Source: Schistosoma haematobium (Eukaryota; Platyhelminthes; Trematoda; Strigeidida; Schistosomatidae). From it: a stretch of 64,000 nucleotides of DNA. The notes under the pieces were generated by a model. That model was not told the DNA's origin and made no database searches. It saw nothing but the letters and a program-made list of their open reading frames with translations. Made by a program: the position numbers and the translations under genes. How positions within the stretch are numbered: the stretch's first letter is position 1; every line of letters begins with the position of its first letter. Where the stretch lies: assembly GCF_000699445.3 (NCBI RefSeq), contig NC_067198.1:21594536-21658535 (forward strand). Reading direction: 5' to 3'. Positions 21,851 through 35,911 of this stretch are shown piece by piece.

Positions 21851-24198
21851 TAACTATCTAACTAACCATACAGAGATTGAAATAAATAGAGAGTCTTCAC
21901 TCGACCTTTATGTCACTGATGAATGTGCACAGAAAGAGTAGAGAATGAAGGAAGTGGCAGTGCTTAACCGGTTTGTTATATCGATTCAAACGGTCGACTG
22001 TCAACACTGAAAATGCAATATATGTGTGCATGTTCTTGTGCGTGTGCTTGTGCGTGTGCGTGTGCGTGTTCATCTGCAACACACATAGGAATGTCGGAAC
22101 AAGTCTGGAGAATTTGGAGATCATATGGGAAACCAATGGAGGAGCAGTGTGTGAATGGTATAGAAAGGCGATATTTCATCGTCTTCTCCACATTGTCCAC
22201 CTCATCACTGTCTTACTTCCACACCTTCTCCCATAATGTTCGCACTCATGATTGGCGTGTTCTGGGACGAGTCACCTGTTCATGTCGAAGGTAGTAGAGG
22301 AATGAAGGAGAGAGTGGAATGGACACGAACTGTTAGCGTGAATCATCTACGCTTCGTATATGGATGTGTGAGGGTGTTGACGTGTGTATCAGAGGGCGAT
22401 GATGTCGATGAAAATGACGGGACGGCGAAGGAGGTCCTTGCGGCCCACTGGTTAGGTAGGCCACCCACCGAAGCAGGCTTAATTCTCCGTAACGAAGTAA
22501 CCACCTCCATTGCCCGACGAACAACTACTGTGAATTCTCAGTCATCAACTTCGCATCATACAAGTGTGAACCAATCAACACACAATATGCACATCATTGG
22601 TCATTCAATATTGCAATGATCATGTGTGCGACAATCCATACGTTGTTCAGTCAGTCAGTCAGTCAGTCAGTCAGTCAGTCAGTCAGTCAATCATTGATAT
22701 AGTTGTTGAAATGCAAACCGACCCTCTCTACCACTTACCCTGTGTATAGTCAGCAGTGTGTGACACATCATAACGACACTGGCATTTCACTGGAATATGG
22801 GTGTTAACTATCAATAAGACGAAGGTGAGAAGATATGACAACAAATTGAAAATTTGACCATCCGATTTGTCCTACTCATCAGTAGTATGGTGTGACATGT
22901 GAAAGAAAAACCACCACCAAACTGACCGACTGCCTGACCTAACAGTTCACATGGCAGCTGACATTGAGTAACCCGGTTATAACAACAATTACACTTCTCA
23001 ACATCACAACATCTCACCCATTCCCACTCTCTTATCACCAGAACAACAGAACATCAATATCGATCCAGTCCGTAGACTCCAAATCCATCATCTACAGTTA
23101 ATCGAACTGATATTTCAAAGATATTTGACAATGTTTATTGAGCTATACCACTAACGAAACCAAGATGTGCGTGTCCTGTGCTCAGTCAATACCATCTCGA
23201 TTTCGATGGAGTAAACGGGGTATCACTGCTCTCCAATGTTTCACTCCATTGTGTAATCTTAGAGGTATATTCACACCAATTTGTGTATTCCCACTACAAT
23301 CGATCGACTGTGTGTCACGGAGTATGACAATTGGGCGACTGTGTTCTTTTTCATTCTTTCGTCTCACACATCATCTTCAACACAGATCCAATGCTAGTCG
23401 ACTGTTTTGCACCCATCACCAACACTGAACTGTTCGTCAATTAATCAGACAAAACCGCACACACACACACACACACACACAGAGGGAGCATGATTCTGCG
23501 TATTGTGTCTCTCATGTGACTACAACTCACGCACTCATTTGTAGATTACCAATGTTGGTGGTGAGTCTACTCGAGCTGAAAAGGATTGGTGTAGCCTCGT
23601 AGCTTACATCGAAGTCACACCTCACGATAAGTACATAACTTGGCTTAGACTATCGTGATAACCAGGCAATGCGGCTCCCTTAATGACTGTCTAGAAAGAA
23701 TGGAATCTTGCCGAAAAGCATAGTTTATCGGAGAGAACAGACTACAGAGGTACAGAGTAATGACGCTGCCACATGAACTAGTCTGTGATATCCAACTGAT
23801 TCATCCGCATCAGTCATACTCGACCTTGATGATGTTGAGCGAATTGTTCAACGTTCAGTGATCTGCCGTTGAACGTAAAACACGGTTCGACTCGATGGAG
23901 GATTTGTCTAGAACTCAACGGCACTCCACTGGCCCTACACATTGAAGCATATAATGGATTCGTGTCTCTCCACATTTCCATCCACAAAGCCAATGGACTG
24001 AACACTCTTCAGTAACTGTTCCCCAAGTGTTTCCGTGTTAACCGTAACATTCTGTCAATTGTCGGTTAAAGAAATTCTTTCAGATTCCATATGCAACCAT
24101 TAATTTGATCTGTTTTACTTCTGTGTTGAGAATACCACAAAGAATTCCCACTGGACACCAATCACTGGGATAAAGAAATCATTAGATTACTAACTGAC
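21851..24198 (+). repeat. Array unit 8
   Basis: 2,348 bp. Hexamer mid, CAGT x10, CA x12; s1 G, s2 G, s3 T, s4 C, s5 C. Confidence 0.95.
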
Positions 24199-26544
24199 TA
24201 ACTATCTAACTAACCATACAGAGATTGAAATAAATAGAGAGTCTTCACTCGACCTTTATGTCACTGATGAATGTGCACAGAAAGAGTAGAGAATGAAGGA
24301 AGTGGCAGTGCTTAACCGGTTTGTTATATCGATTCAAACGGTCGACTGTCAACACTGAAAATGCAATATATGTGTGCATGTTCTTGTGCGTGTGCTTGTG
24401 CGTGTGCGTGTGCGTGTTCATCTGCAACACACATAGGAATGTCGGAACAAGTCTGGAGAATTTGGAGATCATATGGGAAACCAATGGAGGAGCAGTGTGT
24501 GAATGGTATAGAAAGGCGATATTTCATCGTCTTCTCCACATTGTCCACCTCATCACTGTCTTACTTCCACACCTTCTCCCATAATGTTCGCACTCATGAT
24601 TGGCGTGTTCTGGGACGAGTCACCTGTTCATGTCGAAGGTAGTAGAGGAATGAAGGAGAGAGTGGAATGGACACGAACTGTTAGCGTGAATCATCTACGC
24701 TTCGTATATGGATGTGTGAGGGTGTTGACGTGTGTATCAGAGGGCGATGATGTCGATGAAAATGACGGGACGGCGAAGGAGGTCCTTGCGGCCCACTGGT
24801 TAGGTAGGCCACCCACCGAAGCAGGCTTAATTCTCCGTAACGAAGTAACCACCTCCATTGCCCGACGAACAACTACTGTGAATTCTCAGTCATCAACTTC
24901 GCATCATACAAGTGTGAACCAATCAACACACAATATGCACATCATTGGTCATTCAATATTGCAATGATCATGTGTGCGACAATCCATACGTTGTTCAGTC
25001 AGTCAGTCAGTCAGTCAGTCAGTCAGTCAGTCAGTCAATCATTGATATAGTTGTTGAAATGCAAACCGACCCTCTCTACCACTTACCCTGTGTATAGTCA
25101 GCAGTGTGTGACACATCATAACGACACTGGCATTTCACTGGAATATGGGTGTTAACTATCAATAAGACGAAGGTGAGAAGATATGACAACAAATTGAAAA
25201 TTTGACCATCCGATTTGTCCTACTCATCAGTAGTATGGTGTGACATGTGAAAGAAAAACCACCACCAAACTGACCGACTGCCTGACCTAACAGTTCACAT
25301 GGCAGCTGACATTGAGTAACCCGGTTATAACAACAATTACACTTCTCAACATCACAACATCTCACCCATTCCCACTCTCTTATCACCAGAACAACAGAAC
25401 ATCAATATCGATCCAGTCCGTAGACTCCAAATCCATCATCTACAGTTAATCGAACTGATATTTCAAAGATATTTGACAATGTTTATTGAGCTATACCACT
25501 AACGAAACCAAGATGTGCGTGTCCTGTGCTCAGTCAATACCATCTCGATTTCGATGGAGTAAACGGGGTATCACTGCTCTCCAATGTTTCACTCCATTGT
25601 GTAATCTTAGAGGTATATTCACACCAATTTGTGTATTCCCACTACAATCGATCGACTGTGTGTCACGGAGTATGACAATTGGGCGACTGTGTTCTTTTTC
25701 ATTCTTTCGTCTCACACATCATCTTCAACACAGATCCAATGCTAGTCGACTGTTTTGCACCCATCACCAACACTGAACTGTTCGTCAATTAATCAGACAA
25801 AACCGCACACACACACACACACACACAGAGGGAGCATGATCCTGCGTATTGTGTCTCTCATGTGACTACAACTCACGCACTCATTTGTAGATTACCAATG
25901 TTGGTGGTGAGTCTACTCGAGCTGAAAAGGATTGGTGTAGCCTCGTAGCTTACATCGAAGTCACACCTCACGATAAGTACATAACTTGGCTTAGACTATC
26001 GTGATAACCAGGCAATGCGGCTCCCTTAATGACTGTCTAGAAAGAATGGAATCTTGCCGAAAAGCATAGTTTATCGGAGAGAACAGACTACAGAGGTACA
26101 GAGTAATGACGCTGCCACATGAACTAGTCTGTGATATCCAACTGATTCATCCGCATCAGTCATACTCGACCTTGATGATGTTGAGCGAATTGTTCAACGT
26201 TCAGTGATCTGCCGTTGAACGTAAAACACGGTTCGACTCGATGGAGGATTTGTCTAGAACTCAACGGCACTCCACTGGCCCTACACATTGAAGCATATAA
26301 TGGATTCGTGTCTCTCCACATTTCCATCCACAAAGCCAATGGACTGAACACTCTTCAGTAACTGTTCCCCAAGTGTTTCCGTGTTAACCGTAACATTCTG
26401 TCAATTGTCGGTTAAAGAAATTCTTTCAGATTCCATATGCAACCATTAATTTGATCTGTTTTACTTCTGTGTTGAGAATACCACAAAGAATTCCCACTGG
26501 ACACCAATCACTGGGATAAAGAAATCATTAGATTACTAACTGAC
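24199..26544 (+). repeat. Array unit 9
   Basis: 2,346 bp. Hexamer mid, CAGT x10, CA x11; s1 G, s2 G, s3 C, s4 C, s5 C. Confidence 0.95.
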
Positions 26545-28884
26545 TAACTATCTAACTAACCATACAGAGATTGAAATAAATAGAGAGTCTTCACTCGACC
26601 TTTATGTCACTGATGAATGTGCACAGAAAGAGTAGAGAATGAAGGAAGTGGCAGTGCTTAACCGGTTTGTTATATCGATTCAAACGGTCGACTGTCAACA
26701 CTGAAAATGCAATATATGTGTGCATGTTCTTGTGCGTGTGCTTGTGCGTGTGCGTGTGCGTGTTCATCTGCAACACACATAGGAATGTCGGAACAAGTCT
26801 GGAGAATTTGGAGATCATATGGGAAACCAATGGAGGAGCAGTGTGTGAATGGTATAGAAAGGCGATATTTCATCGTCTTCTCCACATTGTCCACCTCATC
26901 ACTGTCTTACTTCCACACCTTCTCCCATAATGTTCGCACTCATGATTGGCGTGTTCTGGGACGAGTCACCTGTTCATGTCGAAGGTAGTAGAGGAATGAA
27001 GGAGAGAGTGGAATGGACACGAACTGTTAGCGTGAATCATCTACGCTTCGTATATGGATGTGTGAGGGTGTTGACGTGTGTATCAGAGGGCGATGATGTC
27101 GATGAAAATGACGGGACGGCGAAGGAGGTCCTTGCGGCCCACTGGTTAGGTAGGCCACCCACCGAAGCAGGCTTAATTCTCCGTAACGAAGTAACCACCT
27201 CCATTGCCCGACGAACAACTACTGTGAATTCTCAGTCATCAACTTCGCATCATACAAGTGTGAACCAATCAACACACAATATGCACATCATTGGTCATTC
27301 AATATTGCAATGATCATGTGTGCGACAATCCATACGTTGTTCAGTCAGTCAGTCAGTCAGTCAGTCAGTCAGTCAATCATTGATATAGTTGTTGAAATGC
27401 AAACCGACCCTCTCTACCACTTACCCTGTGTATAGTCAGCAGTGTGTGACACATCATAACGACACTGGCATTTCACTGGAATATGGGTGTTAACTATCAA
27501 TAAGACGAAGGTGAGAAGATATGACAACAAATTGAAAATTTGACCATCCGATTTGTCCTACTCATCAGTAGTATGGTGTGACATGTGAAAGAAAAACCAC
27601 CACCAAACTGACCGACTGCCTGACCTAACAGTTCACATGGCAGCTGACATTGAGTAACCCGGTTATAACAACAATTACACTTCTCAACATCACAACATCT
27701 CACCCATTCCCACTCTCTTATCACCAGAACAACAGAACATCAATATCGATCCAGTCCGTAGACTCCAAATCCATCATCTACAGTTAATCGAACTGATATT
27801 TCAAAGATATTTGACAATGTTTATTGAGCTATACCACTAACGAAACCAAGATGTGCGTGTCCTGTGCTCAGTCAATACCATCTCGATTTCGATGGAGTAA
27901 ACGGGGTATCACTGCTCTCCAATGTTTCACTCCATTGTGTAATCTTAGAGGTATATTCACACCAATTTGTGTATTCCCACTACAATCGATCGACTGTGTG
28001 TCACGGAGTATGACAATTGGGCGACTGTGTTCTTTTTCATTCTTTCGTCTCACACATCATCTTCAACACAGATCCAATGCTAGTCGACTGTTTTGCACCC
28101 ATCACCAACACTGAACTGTTCGTCAATTAATCAGACAAAACCGCACACACACACACACACACACACAGAGGGAGCATGATTCTGCGTATTGTGTCTCTCA
28201 TGTGACTACAACTCACGCACTCATTTGTAGATTACCAATGTTGGTGGTGAGTCTACTCGAGCTGAAAAGGATTGGTGTAGCCTCGTAGCTTACATCGAAG
28301 TCACACCTCACGATAAGTACATAACTTGGCTTAGACTATCGTGATAACCAGGCAATGCGGCTCCCTTAATGACTGTCTAGAAAGAATGGAATCTTGCCGA
28401 AAAGCATAGTTTATCGGAGAGAACAGACTACAGAGGTACAGAGTAATGACGCTGCCACATGAACTAGTCTGTGATATCCAACTGATTCATCCGCATCAGT
28501 CATACTCGACCTTGATGATGTTGAGCGAATTGTTCAAAGTTCAGTGATCTGCCGTTGAACGTAAAACACGGTTCGACTCGATGGAGGATTTGTCTAGAAC
28601 TCAACGGCACTCCACTGGCCCTACACATTGAAGCATATAATGGATTCGTGTCTCTCCACATTTCCATCCACAAAGCCAATGGACTGAACACTCTTCAGTA
28701 ACTGTTCCCCAAGTGTTTCCGTGTTAACCGTAACATTCTGTCAATTGTCGGTTAAAGAAATTCTTTCAGATTCCATATGCAACCATTAATTTGATCTGTT
28801 TTACTTCTGTGTTGAGAATACCACAAAGAATTCCCACTGGACACCAATCACTGGGATAAAGAAATCATTAGATTACTAACTGAC
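26545..28884 (+). repeat. Array unit 10
   Basis: 2,340 bp. Hexamer mid, CAGT x8, CA x12; s1 G, s2 G, s3 T, s4 A (shared with units 6 and 7, three to four units away), s5 C. Confidence 0.95.
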
Positions 28885-31230
28885 TAACTATCTAACTAAC
28901 CATACAGAGATTGAAATAAATAGAGAGTCTTCACTCGACCTTTATGTCACTGATGAATGTGCACAGAAAGAGTAGAGAATGAAGGAAGTGGCAGTGCTTA
29001 ACCGGTTTGTTATATCGATTCAAACGGTCGACTGTCAACACTGAAAATGCAATATATGTGTGCATGTTCTTGTGCGTGTGCTTGTGCGTGTGCGTGTGCG
29101 TGTTCATCTGCAACACACATAGGAATGTCGGAACAAGTCTGGAGAATTTGGAGATCATATGGGAAACCAATGGAGGAGCAGTGTGTGAATGGTATAGAAA
29201 GGCGATATTTCATCGTCTTCTCCACATTGTCCACCTCATCACTGTCTTACTTCCACACCTTCTCCCATAATGTTCGCACTCATGATTGGCGTGTTCTGGG
29301 ACGAGTCACCTGTTCATGTCGAAGGTAGTAGAGGAATGAAGGAGAGAGTGGAATGGACACGAACTGTTAGCGTGAATCATCTACGCTTCGTATATGGATG
29401 TGTGAGGGTGTTGACGTGTGTATCAGAGGGCGATGATGTCGATGAAAATGACGGGACGGCGAAGGAGGTCCTTGCGGCCCACTGGTTAGGTAGGCCACCC
29501 ACCGAAGCAGGCTTAATTCTCCGTAACGAAGTAACCACCTCCATTGCCCGACGAACAACTACTGTGAATTCTCAGTCATCAACTTCGCATCATACAAGTG
29601 TGAACCAATCAACACACAATATGCACATCATTGGTCATTCAATATTGCAATGATCATGTGTGCGACAATCCATACGTTGTTCAGTCAGTCAGTCAGTCAG
29701 TCAGTCAGTCAGTCAGTCAGTCAATCATTGATATAGTTGTTGAAATGCAAACCGACCCTCTCTACCACTTACCCTGTGTATAGTCAGCAGTGTGTGACAC
29801 ATCATAACGACACTGGCATTTCACTGGAATATGGGTGTTAACTATCAATAAGACGAAGGTGAGAAGATATGACAACAAATTGAAAATTTGACCATCCGAT
29901 TTGTCCTACTCATCAGTAGTATGGTGTGACATGTGAAAGAAAAACCACCACCAAACTGACCGACTGCCTGACCTAACAGTTCACATGGCAGCTGACATTG
30001 AGTAACCCGGTTATAACAACAATTACACTTCTCAACATCACAACATCTCACCCATTCCCACTCTCTTATCACCAGAACAACAGAACATCAATATCGATCC
30101 AGTCCGTAGACTCCAAATCCATCATCTACAGTTAATCGAACTGATATTTCAAAGATATTTGACAATGTTTATTGAGCTATACCACTAACGAAACCAAGAT
30201 GTGCGTGTCCTGTGCTCAGTCAATACCATCTCGATTTCGATGGAGTAAACGGGGTATCACTGCTCTCCAATGTTTCACTCCATTGTGTAATCTTAGAGGT
30301 ATATTCACACCAATTTGTGTATTCCCACTACAATCGATCGACTGTGTGTCACGGAGTATGACAATTGGGCGACTGTGTTCTTTTTCATTCTTTCGTCTCA
30401 CACATCATCTTCAACACAGATCCAATGCTAGTCGACTGTTTTGCACCCATCACCAACACTGAACTGTTCGTCAATTAATCAGACAAAACCGCACACACAC
30501 ACACACACACAGAGAGGGAGCATGATTCTGCGTATTGTGTCTCTCATGTGACTACAACTCACGCACTCATTTGTAGATTACCAATGTTGGTGGTGAGTCT
30601 ACTCGAGCTGAAAAGGATTGGTGTAGCCTCGTAGCTTACATCGAAGTCACACCTCACGATAAGTACATAACTTGGCTTAGACTATCGTGATAACCAGGCA
30701 ATGCGGCTCCCTTAATGACTGTCTAGAAAGAATGGAATCTTGCCGAAAAGCATAGTTTATCGGAGAGAACAGACTACAGAGGTACAGAGTAATGACGCTG
30801 CCACATGAACTAGTCTGTGATATCCAACTGATTCATCCGCATCAGTCATACTCGACCTTGATGATGTTGAGCGAATTGTTCAACGTTCAGTGATCTGCCG
30901 TTGAACGTAAAACACGGTTCGACTCGATGGAGGATTTGTCTAGAACTCAACGGCACTCCACTGGCCCTACACATTGAAGCATATAATGGATTCGTGTCTC
31001 TCCACATTTCCATCCACAAAGCCAATGGACTGAACACTCTTCAGTAACTGTTCCCCAAGTGTTTCCGTGTTAACCGTAACATTCTGTCAATTGTCGGTTA
31101 AAGAAATTCTTTCAGATTCCATATGCAACCATTAATTTGATCTGTTTTACTTCTGTGTTGAGAATACCACAAAGAATTCCCACTGGACACCAATCACTGG
31201 GATAAAGAAATCATTAGATTACTAACTGAC
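28885..31230 (+). repeat. Array unit 11
   Basis: 2,346 bp. Hexamer mid, CAGT x10, CA x10 with an extra GA; s1 G, s2 G, s3 T, s4 C, s5 C. Confidence 0.95.
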
Positions 31231-33580
31231 TAACTATCTAACTAACCATACAGAGATTGAAATAAATAGAGAGTCTTCACTCGACCTTTATGTCACTGAT
31301 GAATGTGCACAGAAAGAGTAGAGAATGAAGGAAGTGGCAGTGCTTAACCGGTTTGTTATATCGATTCAAACGGTCGACTGTCAACACTGAAAATGCAATA
31401 TATGTGTGCATGTTCTTGTGCGTGTGCTTGTGCGTGTGCGTGTGCGTGTTCATCTGCAACACACATAGGAATGTCGGAACAAGTCTGGAGAATTTGGAGA
31501 TCATATGGGAAACCAATGGAGGAGCAGTGTGTGAATGGTATAGAAAGGCGATATTTCATCGTCTTCTCCACATTGTCCACCTCATCACTGTCTTACTTCC
31601 ACACCTTCTCCCATAATGTTCGCACTCATGATTGGCGTGTTCTGGGACGAGTCACCTGTTCATGTCGAAGGTAGTAGAGGAATGAAGGAGAGAGTGGAAT
31701 GGACACGAACTGTTAGCGTGAATCATCTACGCTTCGTATATGGATGTGTGAGGGTGTTGACGTGTGTATCAGAGAGCGATGATGTCGATGAAAATGACGG
31801 GACGGCGAAGGAGGTCCTTGCGGCCCACTGGTTAGGTAGGCCACCCACCGAAGCAGGCTTAATTCTCCGTAACGAAGTAACCACCTCCATTGCCCGACGA
31901 ACAACTACTGTGAATTCTCAGTCATCAACTTCGCATCATACAAGTGTGAACCAATCAACACACAATATGCACATCATTGGTCATTCAATATTGCAATGAT
32001 CATGTGTGCGACAATCCATACGTTGTTCAGTCAGTCAGTCAGTCAGTCAGTCAGTCAGTCAGTCAGTCAATCATTGATATAGTTGTTGAAATGCAAACCG
32101 ACCCTCTCTACCACTTACCCTGTGTATAGTCAGCAGTGTGTGACACATCATAACGACACTGGCATTTCACTGGAATATGGGTGTTAACTATCAATAAGAC
32201 GAAGGTGAGAAGATATGACAACAAATTGAAAATTTGACCATCCGATTTGTCCTACTCATCAGTAGTATGGTGTGACATGTGAAAGAAAAACCACCACCAA
32301 ACTGACCGACTGCCTGACCTAACAGTTCACATGGCAGCTGACATTGAGTAACCCGGTTATAACAACAATTACACTTCTCAACATCACAACATCTCACCCA
32401 TTCCCACTCTCTTATCACCAGAACAACAGAACATCAATATCGATCCAGTCCGTAGACTCCAAATCCATCATCTACAGTTAATCGAACTGATATTTCAAAG
32501 ATATTTGACAATGTTTATTGAGCTATACCACTAACGAAACCAAGATGTGCGTGTCCTGTGCTCAGTCAATACCATCTCGATTTCGATGGAGTAAACGGGG
32601 TATCACTGCTCTCCAATGTTTCACTCCATTGTGTAATCTTAGAGGTATATTCACACCAATTTGTGTATTCCCACTACAATCGATCGACTGTGTGTCACGG
32701 AGTATGACAATTGGGCGACTGTGTTCTTTTTCATTCTTTCGTCTCACACATCATCTTCAACACAGATCCAATGCTAGTCGACTGTTTTGCACCCATCACC
32801 AACACTGAACTGTTCGTCAATTAATCAGACAAAACCGCACACACACACACACACACACACACAGAGGGAGCATGATTCTGCGTATTGTGTCTCTCATGTG
32901 ACTACAACTCACGCACTCATTTGTAGATTACCAATGTTGGTGGTGAGTCTACTCGAGCTGAAAAGGATTGGTGTAGCCTCGTAGCTTACATCGAAGTCAC
33001 ACCTCACGATAAGTACATAACTTGGCTTAGACTATCGTGATAACCAGGCAATGCGGCTCCCTTAATGACTGTCTAGAAAGAATGGAATCTTGCCGAAAAG
33101 CATAGTTTATCGGAGAGAACAGACTACAGAGGTACAGAGTAATGACGCTGCCACATGAACTAGTCTGTGATATCCAACTGATTCATCCGCATCAGTCATA
33201 CTCGACCTTGATGATGTTGAGCGAATTGTTCAACGTTCAGTGATCTGCCGTTGAACGTAAAACACGGTTCGACTCGATGGAGGATTTGTCTAGAACTCAA
33301 CGGCACTCCACTGGCCCTACACATTGAAGCATATAATGGATTCGTGTCTCTCCACATTTCCATCCACAAAGCCAATGGACTGAACACTCTTCAGTAACTG
33401 TTCCCCAAGTGTTTCCGTGTTAACCGTAACATTCTGTCAATTGTCGGTTAAAGAAATTCTTTCAGATTCCATATGCAACCATTAATTTGATCTGTTTTAC
33501 TTCTGTGTTGAGAATACCACAAAGAATTCCCACTGGACACCAATCACTGGGATAAAGAAATCATTAGATTACTAACTGAC
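31231..33580 (+). repeat. Array unit 12
   Basis: 2,350 bp. Hexamer mid, CAGT x10, CA x13; s1 A, s2 G, s3 T, s4 C, s5 C. Confidence 0.95.
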
Positions 33581-35911
33581 TAACTATCTAACTAACCATA
33601 CAGAGATTGAAATAAATAGAGAGTCTTCACTCGACCTTTATGTCACTGATGAATGTGCACAGAAAGAGTAGAGAATGAAGGAAGTGGCAGTGCTTAACCG
33701 GTTTGTTATATCGATTCAAACGGTCGACTGTCAACACTGAAAATGCAATATATGTGTGCATGTTCTTGTGCGTGTGCTTGTGCGTGTGCGTGTGCGTGTT
33801 CATCTGCAACACACATAGGAATGTCGGAACAAGTCTGGAGAATTTGGAGATCATATGGGAAACCAATGGAGGAGCAGTGTGTGAATGGTATAGAAAGGCG
33901 ATATTTCATCGTCTTCTCCACATTGTCCACCTCATCACTGTCTTACTTCCACACCTTCTCCCATAATGTTCGCACTCATGATTGGCGTGTTCTGGGACGA
34001 GTCACCTGTTCATGTCGAAGGTAGTAGAGGAATGAAGGAGAGAGTGGAATGGACACGAACTGTTAGCGTGAATCATCTACGCTTCGTATATGGATGTGTG
34101 AGGGTGTTGACGTGTGTATCAGAGGGCGATGATGTCGATGAAAATGACGGGACGGCGAAGGAGGTCCTTGCGGCCCACTGGTTAGGTAGGCCACCCACCG
34201 AAGCAGGCTTAATTCTCCGTAACGAAGTAACCACCTCCATTGCCCGACGAACAACTACTGTGAATTCTCAGTCATCAACTTCGCATCATACAAGTGTGAA
34301 CCAATCAACACACAATATGCACATCATTGGTCATTCAATATTGCAATGATCATGTGTGCGACAATCCATACGTTGTCAGTCAGTCAGTCAGTCAGTCAGT
34401 CAATCATTGATATAGTTGTTGAAATGCAAACCGACCCTCTCTACCACTTACCCTGTGTATAGTCAGCAGTGTGTGACACATCATAACGACACTGGCATTT
34501 CACTGGAATATGGGTGTTAACTATCAATAAGACGAAGGTGAGAAGATATGACAACAAATTGAAAATTTGACCATCCGATTTGTCCTACTCATCAGTAGTA
34601 TGGTGTGACATGTGAAAGAAAAACCACCACCAAACTGACCGACTGCCTGACCTAACAGTTCACATGGCAGCTGACATTGAGTAACCCGGTTATAACAACA
34701 ATTACACTTCTCAACATCACAACATCTCACCCATTCCCACTCTCTTATCACCAGAACAACAGAACATCAATATCGATCCAGTCCGTAGACTCCAAATCCA
34801 TCATCTACAGTTAATCGAACTGATATTTCAAAGATATTTGACAATGTTTATTGAGCTATACCACTAACGAAACCAAGATGTGCGTGTCCTGTGCTCAGTC
34901 AATACCATCTCGATTTCGATGGAGTAAACGGGGTATCACTGCTCTCCAATGTTTCACTCCATTGTGTAATCTTAGAGGTATATTCACACCAATTTGTGTA
35001 TTCCCACTACAATCGATCGACTGTGTGTCACGGAGTATGACAATTGGGCGACTGTGTTCTTTTTCATTCTTTCGTCTCACACATCATCTTCAACACAGAT
35101 CCAATGCTAGTCGACTGTTTTGCACCCATCACCAACACTGAACTGTTCGTCAATTAATCAGACAAAACCGCACACACACACACACACACACACAGAGGGA
35201 GCATGATTCTGCGTATTGTGTCTCTCATGTGACTACAACTCACGCACTCATTTGTAGATTACCAATGTTGGTGGTGAGTCTACTCGAGCTGAAAAGGATT
35301 GGTGTAGCCTCGTAGCTTACATCGAAGTCACACCTCACGATAAGTACATAACTTGGCTTAGACTATCGTGATAACCAGGCAATGCGGCTCCCTTAATGAC
35401 TGTCTAGAAAGAATGGAATCTTGCCGAAAAGCATAGTTTATCGGAGAGAACAGACTACAGAGGTACAGAGTAATGACGCTGCCACATGAACTAGTCTGTG
35501 ATATCCAACTGATTCATCCGCATCAGTCATACTCGACCTTGATGATGTTGAGCGAATTGTTCAACGTTCAGTGATCTGCCGTTGAACGTAAAACACGGTT
35601 CGACTCGATGGAGGATTTGTCTAGAACTCAACGGCACTCCACTGGCCCTACACATTGAAGCATATAATGGATTCGTGTCTCTCCACATTTCCATCCACAA
35701 AGCCAATGGACTGAACACTCTTCAGTAACTGTTCCCCAAGTGTTTCCGTGTTAACCGTAACATTCTGTCAATTGTCGGTTAAAGAAATTCTTTCAGATTC
35801 CATATGCAACCATTAATTTGATCTGTTTTACTTCTGTGTTGAGAATACCACAAAGAATTCCCACTGGACACCAATCACTGGGATAAAGAAATCATTAGAT
35901 TACTAACTGAC
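33581..35911 (+). repeat. Array unit 13
   Basis: 2,331 bp. Hexamer mid, CAGT x6, CA x12, and one T missing just before the CAGT tract (about 34376); s1 G, s2 G, s3 T, s4 C, s5 C. Confidence 0.95.
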